Below, in pieces: positions 32,506 to 41,727 of a stretch of 64,000 nt of DNA (position 1 is the stretch's first letter; each line of letters begins with the position of its first letter). The stretch lies in the NCBI GenBank assembly GCA_020053105.1, contig JAGVNU010000085.1, positions 62,001-126,000 on the forward strand, read 5' to 3'. The stretch comes from Thermodesulfovibrionia bacterium (GTDB lineage: Bacteria; Nitrospirota; Thermodesulfovibrionia; UBA6902). The notes beneath the pieces are model-generated. The model searched no databases and was not told the origin of the DNA. It saw only the letters and a program-made list of their open reading frames with translations. Made by a program: the position numbers and the translations under genes.

Positions 32506-33570
32506 TCAGCCGCCCCTTATCCAGAGATGACTGTACCAGAAATACCTGGGTTGCGTCTTGTGCTTGGCCGTGCAACTGTAATGGCTGCGGCCTTCGGGAA
32601 GGGGCTTATTTGCGGCCACCTCAACGACACCCTTGTCCCGGTCAATCCACTTCAGCCGAATATCGCGCTGCCCATTCACATAGCATGCAAGAGAATCCTT
32701 TTGATATTCGCCGTCGCCGATTTTCAGTTTCAGGACCGGCTTGACCACACCTTCGGAGAGTTCAGGGTCGTCAGGTTCGGCGGAGACAACGGGAAGGGGA
32801 AGACTGTTCACCTTTGTCCTGAATTCATCCATTTCCGCATACCCCGCCGCCATCGGGAATCTCGGAAGCGCCAGGAAATCACTATTGGCCCACACCGCGC
32901 CCGAGTGCTGTCCTAAACCCACGAGACCCAGGCCCCTGACTATCTCCCTGAGTTCGTTATTATATTCCCCGTAAGGGTATGCAAAGAGCCGGGAACCTGC
33001 GCCTATTTCATCCTCGATCCTTTCAAAGGACGTGCGGATGTCTCTGGTCACGCGTTCACGCCAGTCCTTTTCCGATTCACCTTTAAGGCGGCGAAGCAGG
33101 TAGGAATGGGTGTGGCCGTGACCGGCAAAGGAGGCCCCTTTCGTTGCCATTTCCCGCATCTGGTCCCACGTCATATAACTTTTAAATCCCCTGTCCACAC
33201 CTTCTGTAGCCACAAATACGGTAAAGGGCCAGCCGTATTTCCTGAGGCGCGGGAACGCCTTCTCATACACAGATATATACGCATCGTCAATGGTTATGGC
33301 CACACACTTGTCTGGCAGCTCCTTTTTCCCCTGCAGGTATGAGACGATCTTGTCGAGCGGCCAGACGGTAAATCCGTTCTCATCGAAGTACTTTAAATGT
33401 CTGTCGAACTGTTCAGGAGTTACACTCGTCGAAGGAGCGGTGTCGCTTCCGAATTGATGATACTGAAGAATGACCGCGTGGTCAGCGGCAGCGGCGGGGG
33501 GGGCAAAACACAATATGAGCGCAGTCAAATATAAAATACCGTTGACCATGTTACGGTAAAATCTTTTCAT
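32506..33570 (-). CDS. Secreted polysaccharide deacetylase (NodB homology)
   Basis: 354 aa with a signal peptide ending near PPAAA. The NodB domain spans about residues 35-250: AVILQYHQFGSD, the metal-binding VAITIDDAYISVYEKAF (TIDDA replaces the usual TFDDG, both Asp kept), and SFAGHGHTHSYL supplying the His ligands. A C-terminal domain of about 100 residues follows. The likely substrate is an N-acetylated surface or wall polysaccharide. It overlaps the upstream glucosaminidase gene by 4 nt, so the two are probably translated together. Confidence 0.87.
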   Translation of the reverse strand: MKRFYRNMVNGILYLTALILCFAPPAAAADHAVILQYHQFGSDTAPSTSVTPEQFDRHLKYFDENGFTVWPLDKIVSYLQGKKELPDKCVAITIDDAYISVYEKAFPRLRKYGWPFTVFVATEGVDRGFKSYMTWDQMREMATKGASFAGHGHTHSYLLRRLKGESEKDWRERVTRDIRTSFERIEDEIGAGSRLFAYPYGEYNNELREIVRGLGLVGLGQHSGAVWANSDFLALPRFPMAAGYAEMDEFRTKVNSLPLPVVSAEPDDPELSEGVVKPVLKLKIGDGEYQKDSLACYVNGQRDIRLKWIDRDKGVVEVAANKPLPEGRSHYSCTAKHKTQPRYFWYSHLWIRGG

Positions 33571-34319
33571 TCTATTCCCATTAAATGCATGTTTTCCTTA
33601 ATCATGTGCCGGATCTCAATTATGTAGTTTGTTCTTCGTTCCGAATACAGCGGGAGCGCTCCGGCCAGGGAATAACCATCAAGCGCACTTCCTTCTTTGC
33701 GAAGCCGGGAGCGGAGACGGCGAAAATTGTTGTATGCATCATGAGTGTTTATATTATGAATATAGCTGCGAACGGATTCTGCCACCGATTGAAACGCCTG
33801 CACCTCATGTTCAGCGCCAGGCCTGCGTTTGCCCGGCACAATGCCGCATCCTTCATCAAAGCAGCGTTCACCAAACATACTGTTCCCCTCCCTCACAAAA
33901 CGGGAAGCGCCCCAGCCCGATTCCTTTGCGGCCTGTACCAGCGCAAGGTCCAGTGGAACAATATCGACCCGGCTTAGCAGTGTTTGCCATTGATCAGGGT
34001 CATCGGGTCTTTCAACTTCATACTCACTGACAAGACCGTTAAGCCATCGGCGGTCCCACCACCATAGCCACGAACCGTTTTCGTATTGCTCATGCAGGCG
34101 CAGCAACCTCTTTCGCTGTTTAAGAACCCTATTGTTTTCCTCTCTTATTATCGGGGACATGAAACTGAAAAACCTCATCTTTTTTTCTTCAGTATCCTGT
34201 ATATTTTCAAAAGCCGGTATCCTGACAGGCTGCTGGTTCTGGCATCCGGCAAGGTAAAGGGCCAAAAGCAGTAAACATGCAGCCGCAGTTTTACGTCGGA
34301 ATCGGGACCGGTCTGTCAT
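33567..34319 (-). CDS. Bax-like glucosaminidase lipoprotein
   Basis: 250 aa. The signal segment ends in a lipobox (YLAGC, Cys26). The catalytic region (about residues 130-235) has VQAAKESGWGASRFVREGNSMFGERCF with the probable catalytic Glu, then YNNFRRLRSRLRK and a YSERRTNYIIEIRHMI ending, matching the GH73/Bax family of N-acetylglucosaminidases. It would cut peptidoglycan glycan strands from the outer-membrane side. It lies directly upstream of the deacetylase with a 4-nt overlap, suggesting a wall-processing pair. Confidence 0.85.
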   Translation of the reverse strand: MTDRSRFRRKTAAACLLLLALYLAGCQNQQPVRIPAFENIQDTEEKKMRFFSFMSPIIREENNRVLKQRKRLLRLHEQYENGSWLWWWDRRWLNGLVSEYEVERPDDPDQWQTLLSRVDIVPLDLALVQAAKESGWGASRFVREGNSMFGERCFDEGCGIVPGKRRPGAEHEVQAFQSVAESVRSYIHNINTHDAYNNFRRLRSRLRKEGSALDGYSLAGALPLYSERRTNYIIEIRHMIKENMHLMGIE

Positions 34320-34431
34320 ACTTCCAATTATATCAGCGCCCGCTTAAAGGGGTCGTTATATTCCGCGCCCTCTCTCCGCAGGACTGGAGTCCGGACTGTT
34401 AAAGATATCGTCAACAAATCAGGCCGGGAGC

Positions 34432-34869
34432 TCACCAGCTATGGGCTCGTTTCTCATGTTTATCCATCATATCTACCAGCTTGCTCCTCTGCTCAGGAGT
34501 CAGCATATCATGGATTTCCGTAAATTCCGTGGAGATGAACCGGACCAGGTCGCTCATCTGCGCCTGGATTTTTTCCGTGCGCGCGTTTAACCTCGCCTGA
34601 TCGAGCTGATGGCCCAACATCATCTCATGGAGGTCGTCCAGGGATTCTTGACGCATCTTCATCATTTCTGATCTTTTGGCTAGATAATTTTCCTTCATCG
34701 TTTCCAGCTTTGCCCTCTGACCGGCATCCAGTTCCAGGGTTTTAGTCAGGTGCCGGACTACATAGTCGGCTCTTTGTTCCGGCGTTTTGCGATGGCAGCC
34801 GGTGACGGCAAGCATCAGAAGGGCGGTCATTAAGGCCACGATAAGAATTACATGTTTGTTTTTTCTCAT
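34432..34869 (-). CDS. Spy/CpxP-like periplasmic lipoprotein
   Basis: 145 aa. The lipobox is AVTGC (Cys25). The mature protein is all helical and rich in Met, Glu, Arg and Lys, with two LTxxQ-like motifs (LELDAGQRAKLE near 47 and MLTPEQRSKLVDMMDKH near the end), the hallmark of the Spy/CpxP family of periplasmic chaperones and metal-stress sensors. It stands alone 112 nt upstream of the Bax-like gene. No partner two-component genes are adjacent. Confidence 0.8.
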   Translation of the reverse strand: MRKNKHVILIVALMTALLMLAVTGCHRKTPEQRADYVVRHLTKTLELDAGQRAKLETMKENYLAKRSEMMKMRQESLDDLHEMMLGHQLDQARLNARTEKIQAQMSDLVRFISTEFTEIHDMLTPEQRSKLVDMMDKHEKRAHSW

Positions 34870-35127
34870 GTTTATATCCTTTCATCATTCTTGCTGAGGG
34901 TCAATATATACAACCCTGTATATCACAGAGTTAACACCGCGTCAACTACACTTCGCGATCCGCCCTGGAAATCATAAGGTCAGGCTTCCGCTCTGTTAAA
35001 AATATCCGGAGAGCATAGCGCCGCTTTGCGCCATTTTCAGCGAAGTCCTTCTCCTTTTTTTACAGGCAGGGCCTCGTCATTCCGGCTTGATGTTGAGAGC
35101 GCGAGCAAGGAGTATCCCGGCATTGAC
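34870..35127. other. Intergenic gap, no feature supported
   Basis: Sequence between the Spy-like gene and tamB. It should hold the Spy-like promoter and the end of the tamAB transcript, but I find no convincing hairpin, promoter or ORF. Confidence 0.4.
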
Positions 35128-38100
35128 TCATTTCTCTATCCTGTAAAGAATATCAGCGCCGGTTGCTATTCCCCGTTCCGCCTGGACCGACCAATGCTTG
35201 CTCAATTCATACAGAACGCGGAAGACATTTGTCGGCTGAAAGAGCCCGATCGCGTAGCTGACGTACAAACGCGGAGAAAGATATTTGCCGATAAGCAGGG
35301 ACGACTCTTTAGGAGTATCTCCCGATGCTATCGACACTTCATCAAGTCCGAGCCTGGCGCCTATTTTGGATGCTATCAAGCCGCCTCCTTTCAGGCCTGC
35401 CTTCAAAGCGGCATTATAGAGAAAATTACCTTCAGAGGCGGTCGCGCCTGAAAGCGGTCTGCCGATCAAAAGATACGACAGTATGTCCGTCTCATCCATG
35501 GGAGGTTTTGAAAAGAGCGTGAGCACAGGGGCGTTCAGTGTCCCGCTCGCGTCAACTCCCGCAGTTACTTCTTTTATGCGGCGCACTGCCCTGATGTCGA
35601 GTCCGGGGTTATCAATAGGGCTTCCCGCAAATATAAGTCTGCCGTATTCGATTTGAAGGTCCTGTCCGTATGCGCTGTATTCGCCTTTCGTTATACCGAG
35701 TTCTCCTGAGCCGGTGGTCAGCCTTTCGGGTGCGTCGACTACGGTTATGGCGCCGTTTATGAGGCCCTTCAGTCCGAAGCCATTAAATGAGACTTTTTCA
35801 CCAAGGGAAATTTTTATGGAGCTGAATATTTGCAGAGCTTCCGGTCTGGAACTTTTGACTGAAGTATCCACTATGATCACGTCGGGAGAGGGTTTAACGG
35901 CTCCGGACAGATCACGGGGCTCAAACCGGGCCTCCGGGATGTGGACCGCGCCTTTCACATCGATCCGGTTCTTCCGCGTATGTACTGTTGCATCCGGATC
36001 GGCAACGATCCATGCCTCAGGTATATTAACGATCTCGAACTTTTCTCCTGTTATGCTCATCTCCGTAGGCCAGCCGTCTTCAGGGACAACCAAGGTGTTC
36101 CCTTCAACGCGCACCATGCCTCCGCCTGAACGTGCCTCGGCATGGAAGTCTATACTTTCACCGGTGCCGCTCCTTGCGGATAAACGTATGTATGAAAGCC
36201 GAATACCGAGTGAAGGTATGGAAGCGGCGCCTTTATTGATCACTGTTGTCCCCTTCAAAAGAGGGTCAGCGAGTGTGCCTGATGCGGTGATATCCGCGGT
36301 AAATGTCCCTTCAGTGTCCTTAACATCAGGGAGAAATGCCGGCAGGAAGTCAAGTTTTGACAATTCAACACGGAGTGTACCTTCCAGCGGCTGTTTCGAT
36401 GCGGCAAAGTTCAGGGGATTGAATTGGGGAAGAGTCAAATTCCCGTTTATACTCCCTCCTTTCAGCGGCTGGGCAATATGTGCAATGAGAGCTTTTTCAT
36501 CAAGTGTTGCTTTCAACTCGCCGCGTTCGTAAGGAAACGATATTTTTTCCCCGTCCGCAGTCATGAATGTAATTGTACCGGGAGACATCACGAGACTGAC
36601 GTGGCCGCGGACTACACGGTCAGTGCTGTAAACCGCTTGAGCACTGCCGCTGACAGTTCCTTCTGTGTTCAGGTACGCGGGGAGGAGGGGAGAGAGGGCC
36701 GTCAGAGGCAAACGTGATATTACGATCTTTCCCTGTGAGCCGGGTCCTTTTTCCCATTCGCCTTCCAAACATGCCTTCGCGCCGTCATTTACAAGACACA
36801 GCGGGCTGAGGGCTATTTTGTCTCCGGACAGGCTGAGAGGGACCGGTTGATTCTGCGTCCATGCTCCTGTCTTCTCTACGGTAAACCGTGATCGGGCAAG
36901 CACGCCGCTCCATATCTTTTTTTCAAATCCGCCGCTCAATGTCAATGAAACCGATGCGGTATTTGTACTTATGTCTATATTCAACTTATGATCAGCGGCC
37001 TTTCCGGTCCCTTTTATTGATAATGACGCGATCTTTACACGATCGATCAATATGTTTTTCGCCTGTAGATCGACCTGCGTATCGCCTGTCCCGGAGAGTT
37101 CGATATCGACTTCGGCAGAGAGCCGATCCGCTTTATAGCCGGAAGCCGTGATGCCGCTTCCGGAAACCGATGCCTTTACGCGGGGCATGTCACGCGGCCC
37201 GCCGAGCGATCCCTGCCCTGAGATATTTCCGGAAGCGCGAGGCAGAAGATCACCCAGTGCCGGGGCCCGCAGCTTCCATTGAACATCATATCTTTCGGGG
37301 GAAATCATTCCCCGTGCCTGAAGATATGCAGAACCTGAACGGAGTTTCAGTCCTTTGACAAGGTATGCGCCATCGGCAATTTCGAATTTCCCTTCAGCGC
37401 GTACTGCCCGGCCCCGGATGGTCCCGTCCGCTATTTCCACGTTGATGCTGGTATGCCTCTCTTTTCCTTCACCCCCTGCGTCTGCGCTGACGGATAAATC
37501 CAGTTTTCCCGGAAAGTCGGGCCACGCCTCGCCCGGATTCAGAGCGCGTCCCGAAAATTTGATTCCCCATGCAGTCTCCCCGCTCCAATTCATATGTCCT
37601 TCTCCCTGCAATTCTCCGCCGAGGACTTTCAAATATAATGAATGAAGCAGTAAACCGTCGCTATTACCCGAGCTCCTGATATTTCCTGCAAGCCTGATAT
37701 CCGGCCATGATGCCTTGATTTTTGCGGTCTCCAGGGATGCGATATCCAGGTCCGCATCCCATTGCGGATTTTTCATGATGTTTAATATTGACGCATGAAG
37801 CGATGCCTGAAAAGGCGCGTCCGAGTCCTGTGATACAGCGAGTTTTTTCAGTGACCCCCGAATAGAGCCGTTGCCCGAGATATCGGGATACCCGTCAATC
37901 CGGACCAGCCAGCGTGTTTCCACGTCAAGGGGATAATCCTCGCTGAGATCGATAGTGCCGTTCATCACGAGTTCGAACATGGGAATTGTTGTCCCGAACT
38001 CGTCAATGCGGATGGATCCCCCGCTCATGCGGGCCGCAAGGTTCATGTTTGTGATCGTGAATGGAGACGCGGATTCAGGCTGTGTGATATTGATATCGGA

Positions 38101-38496
38101 AACTGACGCGCCATCCACAATAATGTCCAGCGGAGCTTTGAAGGGCTTGTGCTCCTTTTCAACCTCATCGGGTCTTTCAGCGGAGAAGCGGAGGTCCGCA
38201 TGTTCGGCATGAAAGGTTGAAATGCGGAACCTGAGGAGAAATAACGAGAGGGGACGCCAGTCAAAAAAAATGCGTTTCACCGACAATTCCATATCTGCAG
38301 AGCTATAGCTCAGGTCCCGTATTTCGATGGGACCGACTATCCTGCCGCTGGCCGAAGCGGAGAATTGTCCCGGCAGCATATGTTCAACTCTTGCCAGCAG
38401 CCAATGTAAGCCGCTTTCCGTATAAAGCAAAAACCCAGCGGAAACCGACAGCAGCAGGAATACAATAAACACAGTCGATAAAACAGTTCTTTTCAC
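35128..38496 (-). CDS. tamB: Translocation and assembly module protein TamB
   Basis: 1122 aa, a long AsmA-like bridge protein. An N-terminal membrane anchor (residues about 5-25) is followed by a very long beta-rich region of repeated short strands and then the conserved C-terminal DUF490 domain (ITKGEYSAYGQDLQIEYGRLIFAGSPIDNPGLDIRAVR, then TDILSYLLIGRPLSG, ending near IATGADILYRIEK). TamB spans the periplasm, works with TamA in outer-membrane protein insertion, and is also implicated in phospholipid transport. It overlaps tamA by 4 nt. Its size is at the smaller end for the family. Confidence 0.93.
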   Translation of the reverse strand: MKRTVLSTVFIVFLLLSVSAGFLLYTESGLHWLLARVEHMLPGQFSASASGRIVGPIEIRDLSYSSADMELSVKRIFFDWRPLSLFLLRFRISTFHAEHADLRFSAERPDEVEKEHKPFKAPLDIIVDGASVSDINITQPESASPFTITNMNLAARMSGGSIRIDEFGTTIPMFELVMNGTIDLSEDYPLDVETRWLVRIDGYPDISGNGSIRGSLKKLAVSQDSDAPFQASLHASILNIMKNPQWDADLDIASLETAKIKASWPDIRLAGNIRSSGNSDGLLLHSLYLKVLGGELQGEGHMNWSGETAWGIKFSGRALNPGEAWPDFPGKLDLSVSADAGGEGKERHTSINVEIADGTIRGRAVRAEGKFEIADGAYLVKGLKLRSGSAYLQARGMISPERYDVQWKLRAPALGDLLPRASGNISGQGSLGGPRDMPRVKASVSGSGITASGYKADRLSAEVDIELSGTGDTQVDLQAKNILIDRVKIASLSIKGTGKAADHKLNIDISTNTASVSLTLSGGFEKKIWSGVLARSRFTVEKTGAWTQNQPVPLSLSGDKIALSPLCLVNDGAKACLEGEWEKGPGSQGKIVISRLPLTALSPLLPAYLNTEGTVSGSAQAVYSTDRVVRGHVSLVMSPGTITFMTADGEKISFPYERGELKATLDEKALIAHIAQPLKGGSINGNLTLPQFNPLNFAASKQPLEGTLRVELSKLDFLPAFLPDVKDTEGTFTADITASGTLADPLLKGTTVINKGAASIPSLGIRLSYIRLSARSGTGESIDFHAEARSGGGMVRVEGNTLVVPEDGWPTEMSITGEKFEIVNIPEAWIVADPDATVHTRKNRIDVKGAVHIPEARFEPRDLSGAVKPSPDVIIVDTSVKSSRPEALQIFSSIKISLGEKVSFNGFGLKGLINGAITVVDAPERLTTGSGELGITKGEYSAYGQDLQIEYGRLIFAGSPIDNPGLDIRAVRRIKEVTAGVDASGTLNAPVLTLFSKPPMDETDILSYLLIGRPLSGATASEGNFLYNAALKAGLKGGGLIASKIGARLGLDEVSIASGDTPKESSLLIGKYLSPRLYVSYAIGLFQPTNVFRVLYELSKHWSVQAERGIATGADILYRIEK

Positions 38497-40247
38497 AGAT
38501 CAGGTCCTATTGAAAGGTGGATACGCCAGGAAGTTGCGGGCTTTTCAAGTGCATGGGCAAAATCAAGACGGACCATGCCTACCGGAGAAAGCCACCTCAC
38601 CCCAACACCCGTTCCATGCTTGAGCGATTGAGACACGTCATTAAATGCATTCCCTGTGTCGTAAAATATTGCGGCCCCCCACTTCTCAATTATTTTCTGT
38701 TCATATTCAACGCTGCCGACGAGAATATGCCTGCCGCCGATGACGTCGCCTTCATCGTTGACAGGACCGAGTGTGTTGTATGCATATCCCCTTACACTTT
38801 GATCTCCGCCGGCAAAGAACCTGAGGGAAGAGGGCAGGCGTTCAAATTCACTGACATGTGTCGTGCCCGCCTTTCCGCGGAAGATAAACCTCCCGGACCA
38901 TCCCGCCGCGTAAATGAGTTTTCCCAGGGCCGTTGCCTGAATAAGCGACACATCGGAAACGAAAGAAGTATCCGCTCCTTTTATATCCAGGGTGATGCTG
39001 CTTCCGCGTGTTGTATAAATCCGGTTGTCCGCCGCCACTCTTGTCAGCGTGATGCCGGGCAGCAGAAGGGAGGTCTTGCCTGACTGATCGGCAACTTTGA
39101 AATTCTCATGCCGGTAATTGAGATAGACCGTTCTCGTCCAGCTTCCCCACGCACGGCTGAGACTGACGCCGGCGAGCAGGGTTTCGCTGTCTGCTGTTAT
39201 GTTGTGCTGCCTGTTCCAGCCGGCCATGAGATCGAAATGGTCTGTCGCCGGTTTTTTGAGCGGGATGATAAAGCGTGATGTGACGCTGTCTTCAATCCCC
39301 GAAAGCCTCAGCTCCGCGTTCATTTTATGTCCTCGCCTGTTGACATACCGGTCCTCCCAGCCCGCGCTTGCCCGAATTCCCGTATCGGTCCCGTACCCTA
39401 TGCCGAAGCTATACTTATTGCGCCTGGCTTGAACGAGGGTGACTTCAAACGGAATTTCAAGACCTTCAGCTTTATCATGCAGCGCCTGGACCCCGACCTC
39501 GCTGAAATACCCGCTGTCTCTCAGGGCGCTGCGCAATTGAAAGACGGATGCCGTGGAATAGGGACCGCCCTTACTGAAAGGGACAAAGCGCTGAAGAAAT
39601 TTGTGCCCGAAATAAGTATCCTGCTGGAAAATTACCTCCCCGAACCGGTAGCGAGGCCCGGTATCGAAGTGGACCACGATGTCCGCCGCATACTCATCAG
39701 GATAAACGTGTATCTGGTGGGAGGCAAGCGATGCGTCGAGGTATCCGTTTGCCAGGGCAGCCTGCTGCAGTCTTTGTTTCCAGTCTTCATATGCCTCGTG
39801 CCTGAAAATGTCTCCTCTCTCCAGGTGGGACTCTTCAATGACCTTTTTGAATATCCTGTCGTCAGACCCGGCGCCGGTTATGCGAAAGTCTATTTCTCTG
39901 ACGACAACCGGGTCTCCCTTGTTAATCTTATATGTCGCGTGCCATGTCCCCTCGACAAGCTCCAGGCTGCTTTTAATCTGAGGATTATAATATCCAAACG
40001 GCTGCAGCGCAGACCTGATCTCATCCGGCGCCTTTTCGTGCAATTCATGAATAAAATAATCAGAGAGTCCTTCTGAGCCCTTTTGCTGCTCCATTCCCAG
40101 AAAGGACAGGACATTTTTTTCGACGTCTCCTTCCACCCCTTCCACAGTGACCTTTATCCGTGATGCTGCGCCGGCTTCATGGATATGCATAAGGAATATG
40201 AAGAGGCATACTGTCATAAGGAATATATGAGTTTTCACGGCAGTCAA
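38493..40247 (-). CDS. tamA: Outer-membrane assembly protein TamA (BamA superfamily)
   Basis: 584 aa with signal peptide, three POTRA-type repeats (about residues 30-260), and a C-terminal Omp85 barrel. Barrel signatures are FAGGDQSVRGYAYNTLGPVNDEGDVIGGRHILVGSVEYEQKI (near residue 475) and the terminal GTGVGVRWLSPVGMVRLDFAHALEKP. It pairs with TamB, whose start codon overlaps its stop. The yihY gene precedes it by 10 nt on the same strand. BamA itself is usually about 750-800 aa with five POTRAs, so TamA fits better. Confidence 0.93.
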   Translation of the reverse strand: MTAVKTHIFLMTVCLFIFLMHIHEAGAASRIKVTVEGVEGDVEKNVLSFLGMEQQKGSEGLSDYFIHELHEKAPDEIRSALQPFGYYNPQIKSSLELVEGTWHATYKINKGDPVVVREIDFRITGAGSDDRIFKKVIEESHLERGDIFRHEAYEDWKQRLQQAALANGYLDASLASHQIHVYPDEYAADIVVHFDTGPRYRFGEVIFQQDTYFGHKFLQRFVPFSKGGPYSTASVFQLRSALRDSGYFSEVGVQALHDKAEGLEIPFEVTLVQARRNKYSFGIGYGTDTGIRASAGWEDRYVNRRGHKMNAELRLSGIEDSVTSRFIIPLKKPATDHFDLMAGWNRQHNITADSETLLAGVSLSRAWGSWTRTVYLNYRHENFKVADQSGKTSLLLPGITLTRVAADNRIYTTRGSSITLDIKGADTSFVSDVSLIQATALGKLIYAAGWSGRFIFRGKAGTTHVSEFERLPSSLRFFAGGDQSVRGYAYNTLGPVNDEGDVIGGRHILVGSVEYEQKIIEKWGAAIFYDTGNAFNDVSQSLKHGTGVGVRWLSPVGMVRLDFAHALEKPATSWRIHLSIGPDL

Positions 40248-40257
40248 CTTTCGAATA

Positions 40258-41595
40258 TTACCGCTCCCCGGTTACCGCGTCTTTCAATGTCTTTTCTCCG
40301 AGGGTATCGCTGCCGGCTGCTTCAAGACTGTTTATAATGTCCTCCACCCAGGGCACGGGGAGCATTTCCCTTTCGATCGGAAAAAGTATCTCCCTGTCCC
40401 CGGTCCAGGCAGCATTGAAAATCTCTTTCTGGCTGATCTTTCCTATATCACGCGCCAGGACATATGCGGGAGGGCCATCACCTGTTTCAAGGAGCAGATT
40501 ATTTTGTTCCAGCCGAGTAATGACCTCCTGGACGACGTCCACCGGCAGGTTGAGTTGTTCGACAAGAGAGTTGAGTGTCCAGGGTTTCCGGTCGTTCAGG
40601 GAGTTATGTCCGATATGGTACATGATGAGGAAGGTGATCTTCATCCTGAGCCTGCCGCTGAGAATAAGCGTCCCTTTCTTTACGGCAAGTGTCTGGGGGT
40701 ACTGGTGATAGAAAGACAACTGCGCCCCGATAAGGAGGACGAGCCAGCTTAGATACAGCCACATCATAAACAGGATGAGAGCGGCAAATCCGGAATACAC
40801 GATATCATAACTTAAGGATGTGACGACAAATGACGCAAAACCCCATCCGGCAAACTCCCATAATATGCCCGCAATAATACCGCCGGTCATGGCTGACCCG
40901 AACCTGACTTTTGTGTTCGGAAGCAGGATATAGATAAACGTGAAGACACAGCAGGTGATTACAAATGGGAGAATTTTGAATAAGTAATAAAAGGCGAAGC
41001 CGATCGGCCCAAAAGATGTGATGTATTTCATGACAGTCGAGCTCATGAAAGAGACGGTGATCCCTATCGCAGAAAACATCAGCACTGGACCGATAAGGAC
41101 GATACTGATAAAATCGCTGAACTGCCTCATGAAGGTCCTCGGCCGCTTCACGCGCCAGATGTAATTGAACGCCTCCTCTGTCTTCTGGATGACCGAGATG
41201 ACCGTATAAAGAAGGACGACAAATCCGAGTGAGCCGAGTGCTCCGGCCCTCATGTTTTCCACAAAACCGATGACCCTCGATGTTATTTCTTCTCCCTTAC
41301 TCCCGAGAGGGGCAAGGAATTCTCTCAGATATGGTTCTGCCTCGTTGTGGACCCCGAATGCCTTCAGGATGGAAAAACTTATTGCGAGGACGGGCACGAT
41401 AGAGAGGAGCGTGAAGTAGACGAGGCCCATTGCCCGAAGCGTGAGCTGCCCGTTCTGAAGCTCATGAAAGGCGACATTGAGCAGCCTGAGGGTTTTGATG
41501 AACAGGGCTTTGTACTTCCCCTGGGAGCCGTCGTCCATCTCCCACATTTCTTTCTTGAAAAAATGATTAAGCTTTTTTCTGATATCGGACATCAT
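40258..41595 (-). CDS. YihY/RBN-family inner-membrane protein
   Basis: 445 aa. The N-terminal 300 residues have six hydrophobic helices with the family signature (RAMGLVYFTLLSIVPVLAISFSILKAFG, then FNYIWRVKRPRTFMRQFSDF, and FAALILFMMWLYLSWLVLLIGAQLSF). A cytoplasmic C-terminal extension (about 310-445) resembles a winged helix. Older names call it ribonuclease BN, but the family is now regarded as a membrane protein of uncertain function. It leads a probable yihY-tamA-tamB operon, hinting at an envelope role. Confidence 0.9.
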   Translation of the reverse strand: MMSDIRKKLNHFFKKEMWEMDDGSQGKYKALFIKTLRLLNVAFHELQNGQLTLRAMGLVYFTLLSIVPVLAISFSILKAFGVHNEAEPYLREFLAPLGSKGEEITSRVIGFVENMRAGALGSLGFVVLLYTVISVIQKTEEAFNYIWRVKRPRTFMRQFSDFISIVLIGPVLMFSAIGITVSFMSSTVMKYITSFGPIGFAFYYLFKILPFVITCCVFTFIYILLPNTKVRFGSAMTGGIIAGILWEFAGWGFASFVVTSLSYDIVYSGFAALILFMMWLYLSWLVLLIGAQLSFYHQYPQTLAVKKGTLILSGRLRMKITFLIMYHIGHNSLNDRKPWTLNSLVEQLNLPVDVVQEVITRLEQNNLLLETGDGPPAYVLARDIGKISQKEIFNAAWTGDREILFPIEREMLPVPWVEDIINSLEAAGSDTLGEKTLKDAVTGER

Positions 41596-41684
41596 CTATG
41601 TTAATGTTCACACAGGTCAGCATCCGGACGGAGAGATACGAGGGCAAATTAAGTAACCTTTGTAGATATTCCCCCCGAAACAAT

Positions 41685-41727
41685 CCGGCAAGGCAAAAAC
41701 GCATTCAGTCCGTTTTTGCTTTGCCGG
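41685..41727 (-). terminator. Hairpin overlapping the end of the histidine kinase gene
   Basis: Arms at 41685-41701 and 41711-41727 are complementary at 16 of 17 positions around a 9-nt loop. Seen on the minus strand, the first arm encodes the last residues of the kinase (AGKAKTD) and its stop codon lies in the loop. An ATTGTTTC stretch follows on that strand. A probable rho-independent-like terminator, which would separate the kinase from yihY. Confidence 0.6.

Noticed and set aside
32473-32916. Plus-strand frame opposite the polysaccharide deacetylase
   Set aside because: Antisense to a strong NodB-domain gene and overlapping the end of the HiPIP gene.
35714-36532. Long plus-strand open frame opposite tamB
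   Set aside because: It mirrors the codons of a well-supported TamB; low-complexity Ser/Pro/Phe-rich product typical of antisense shadows.
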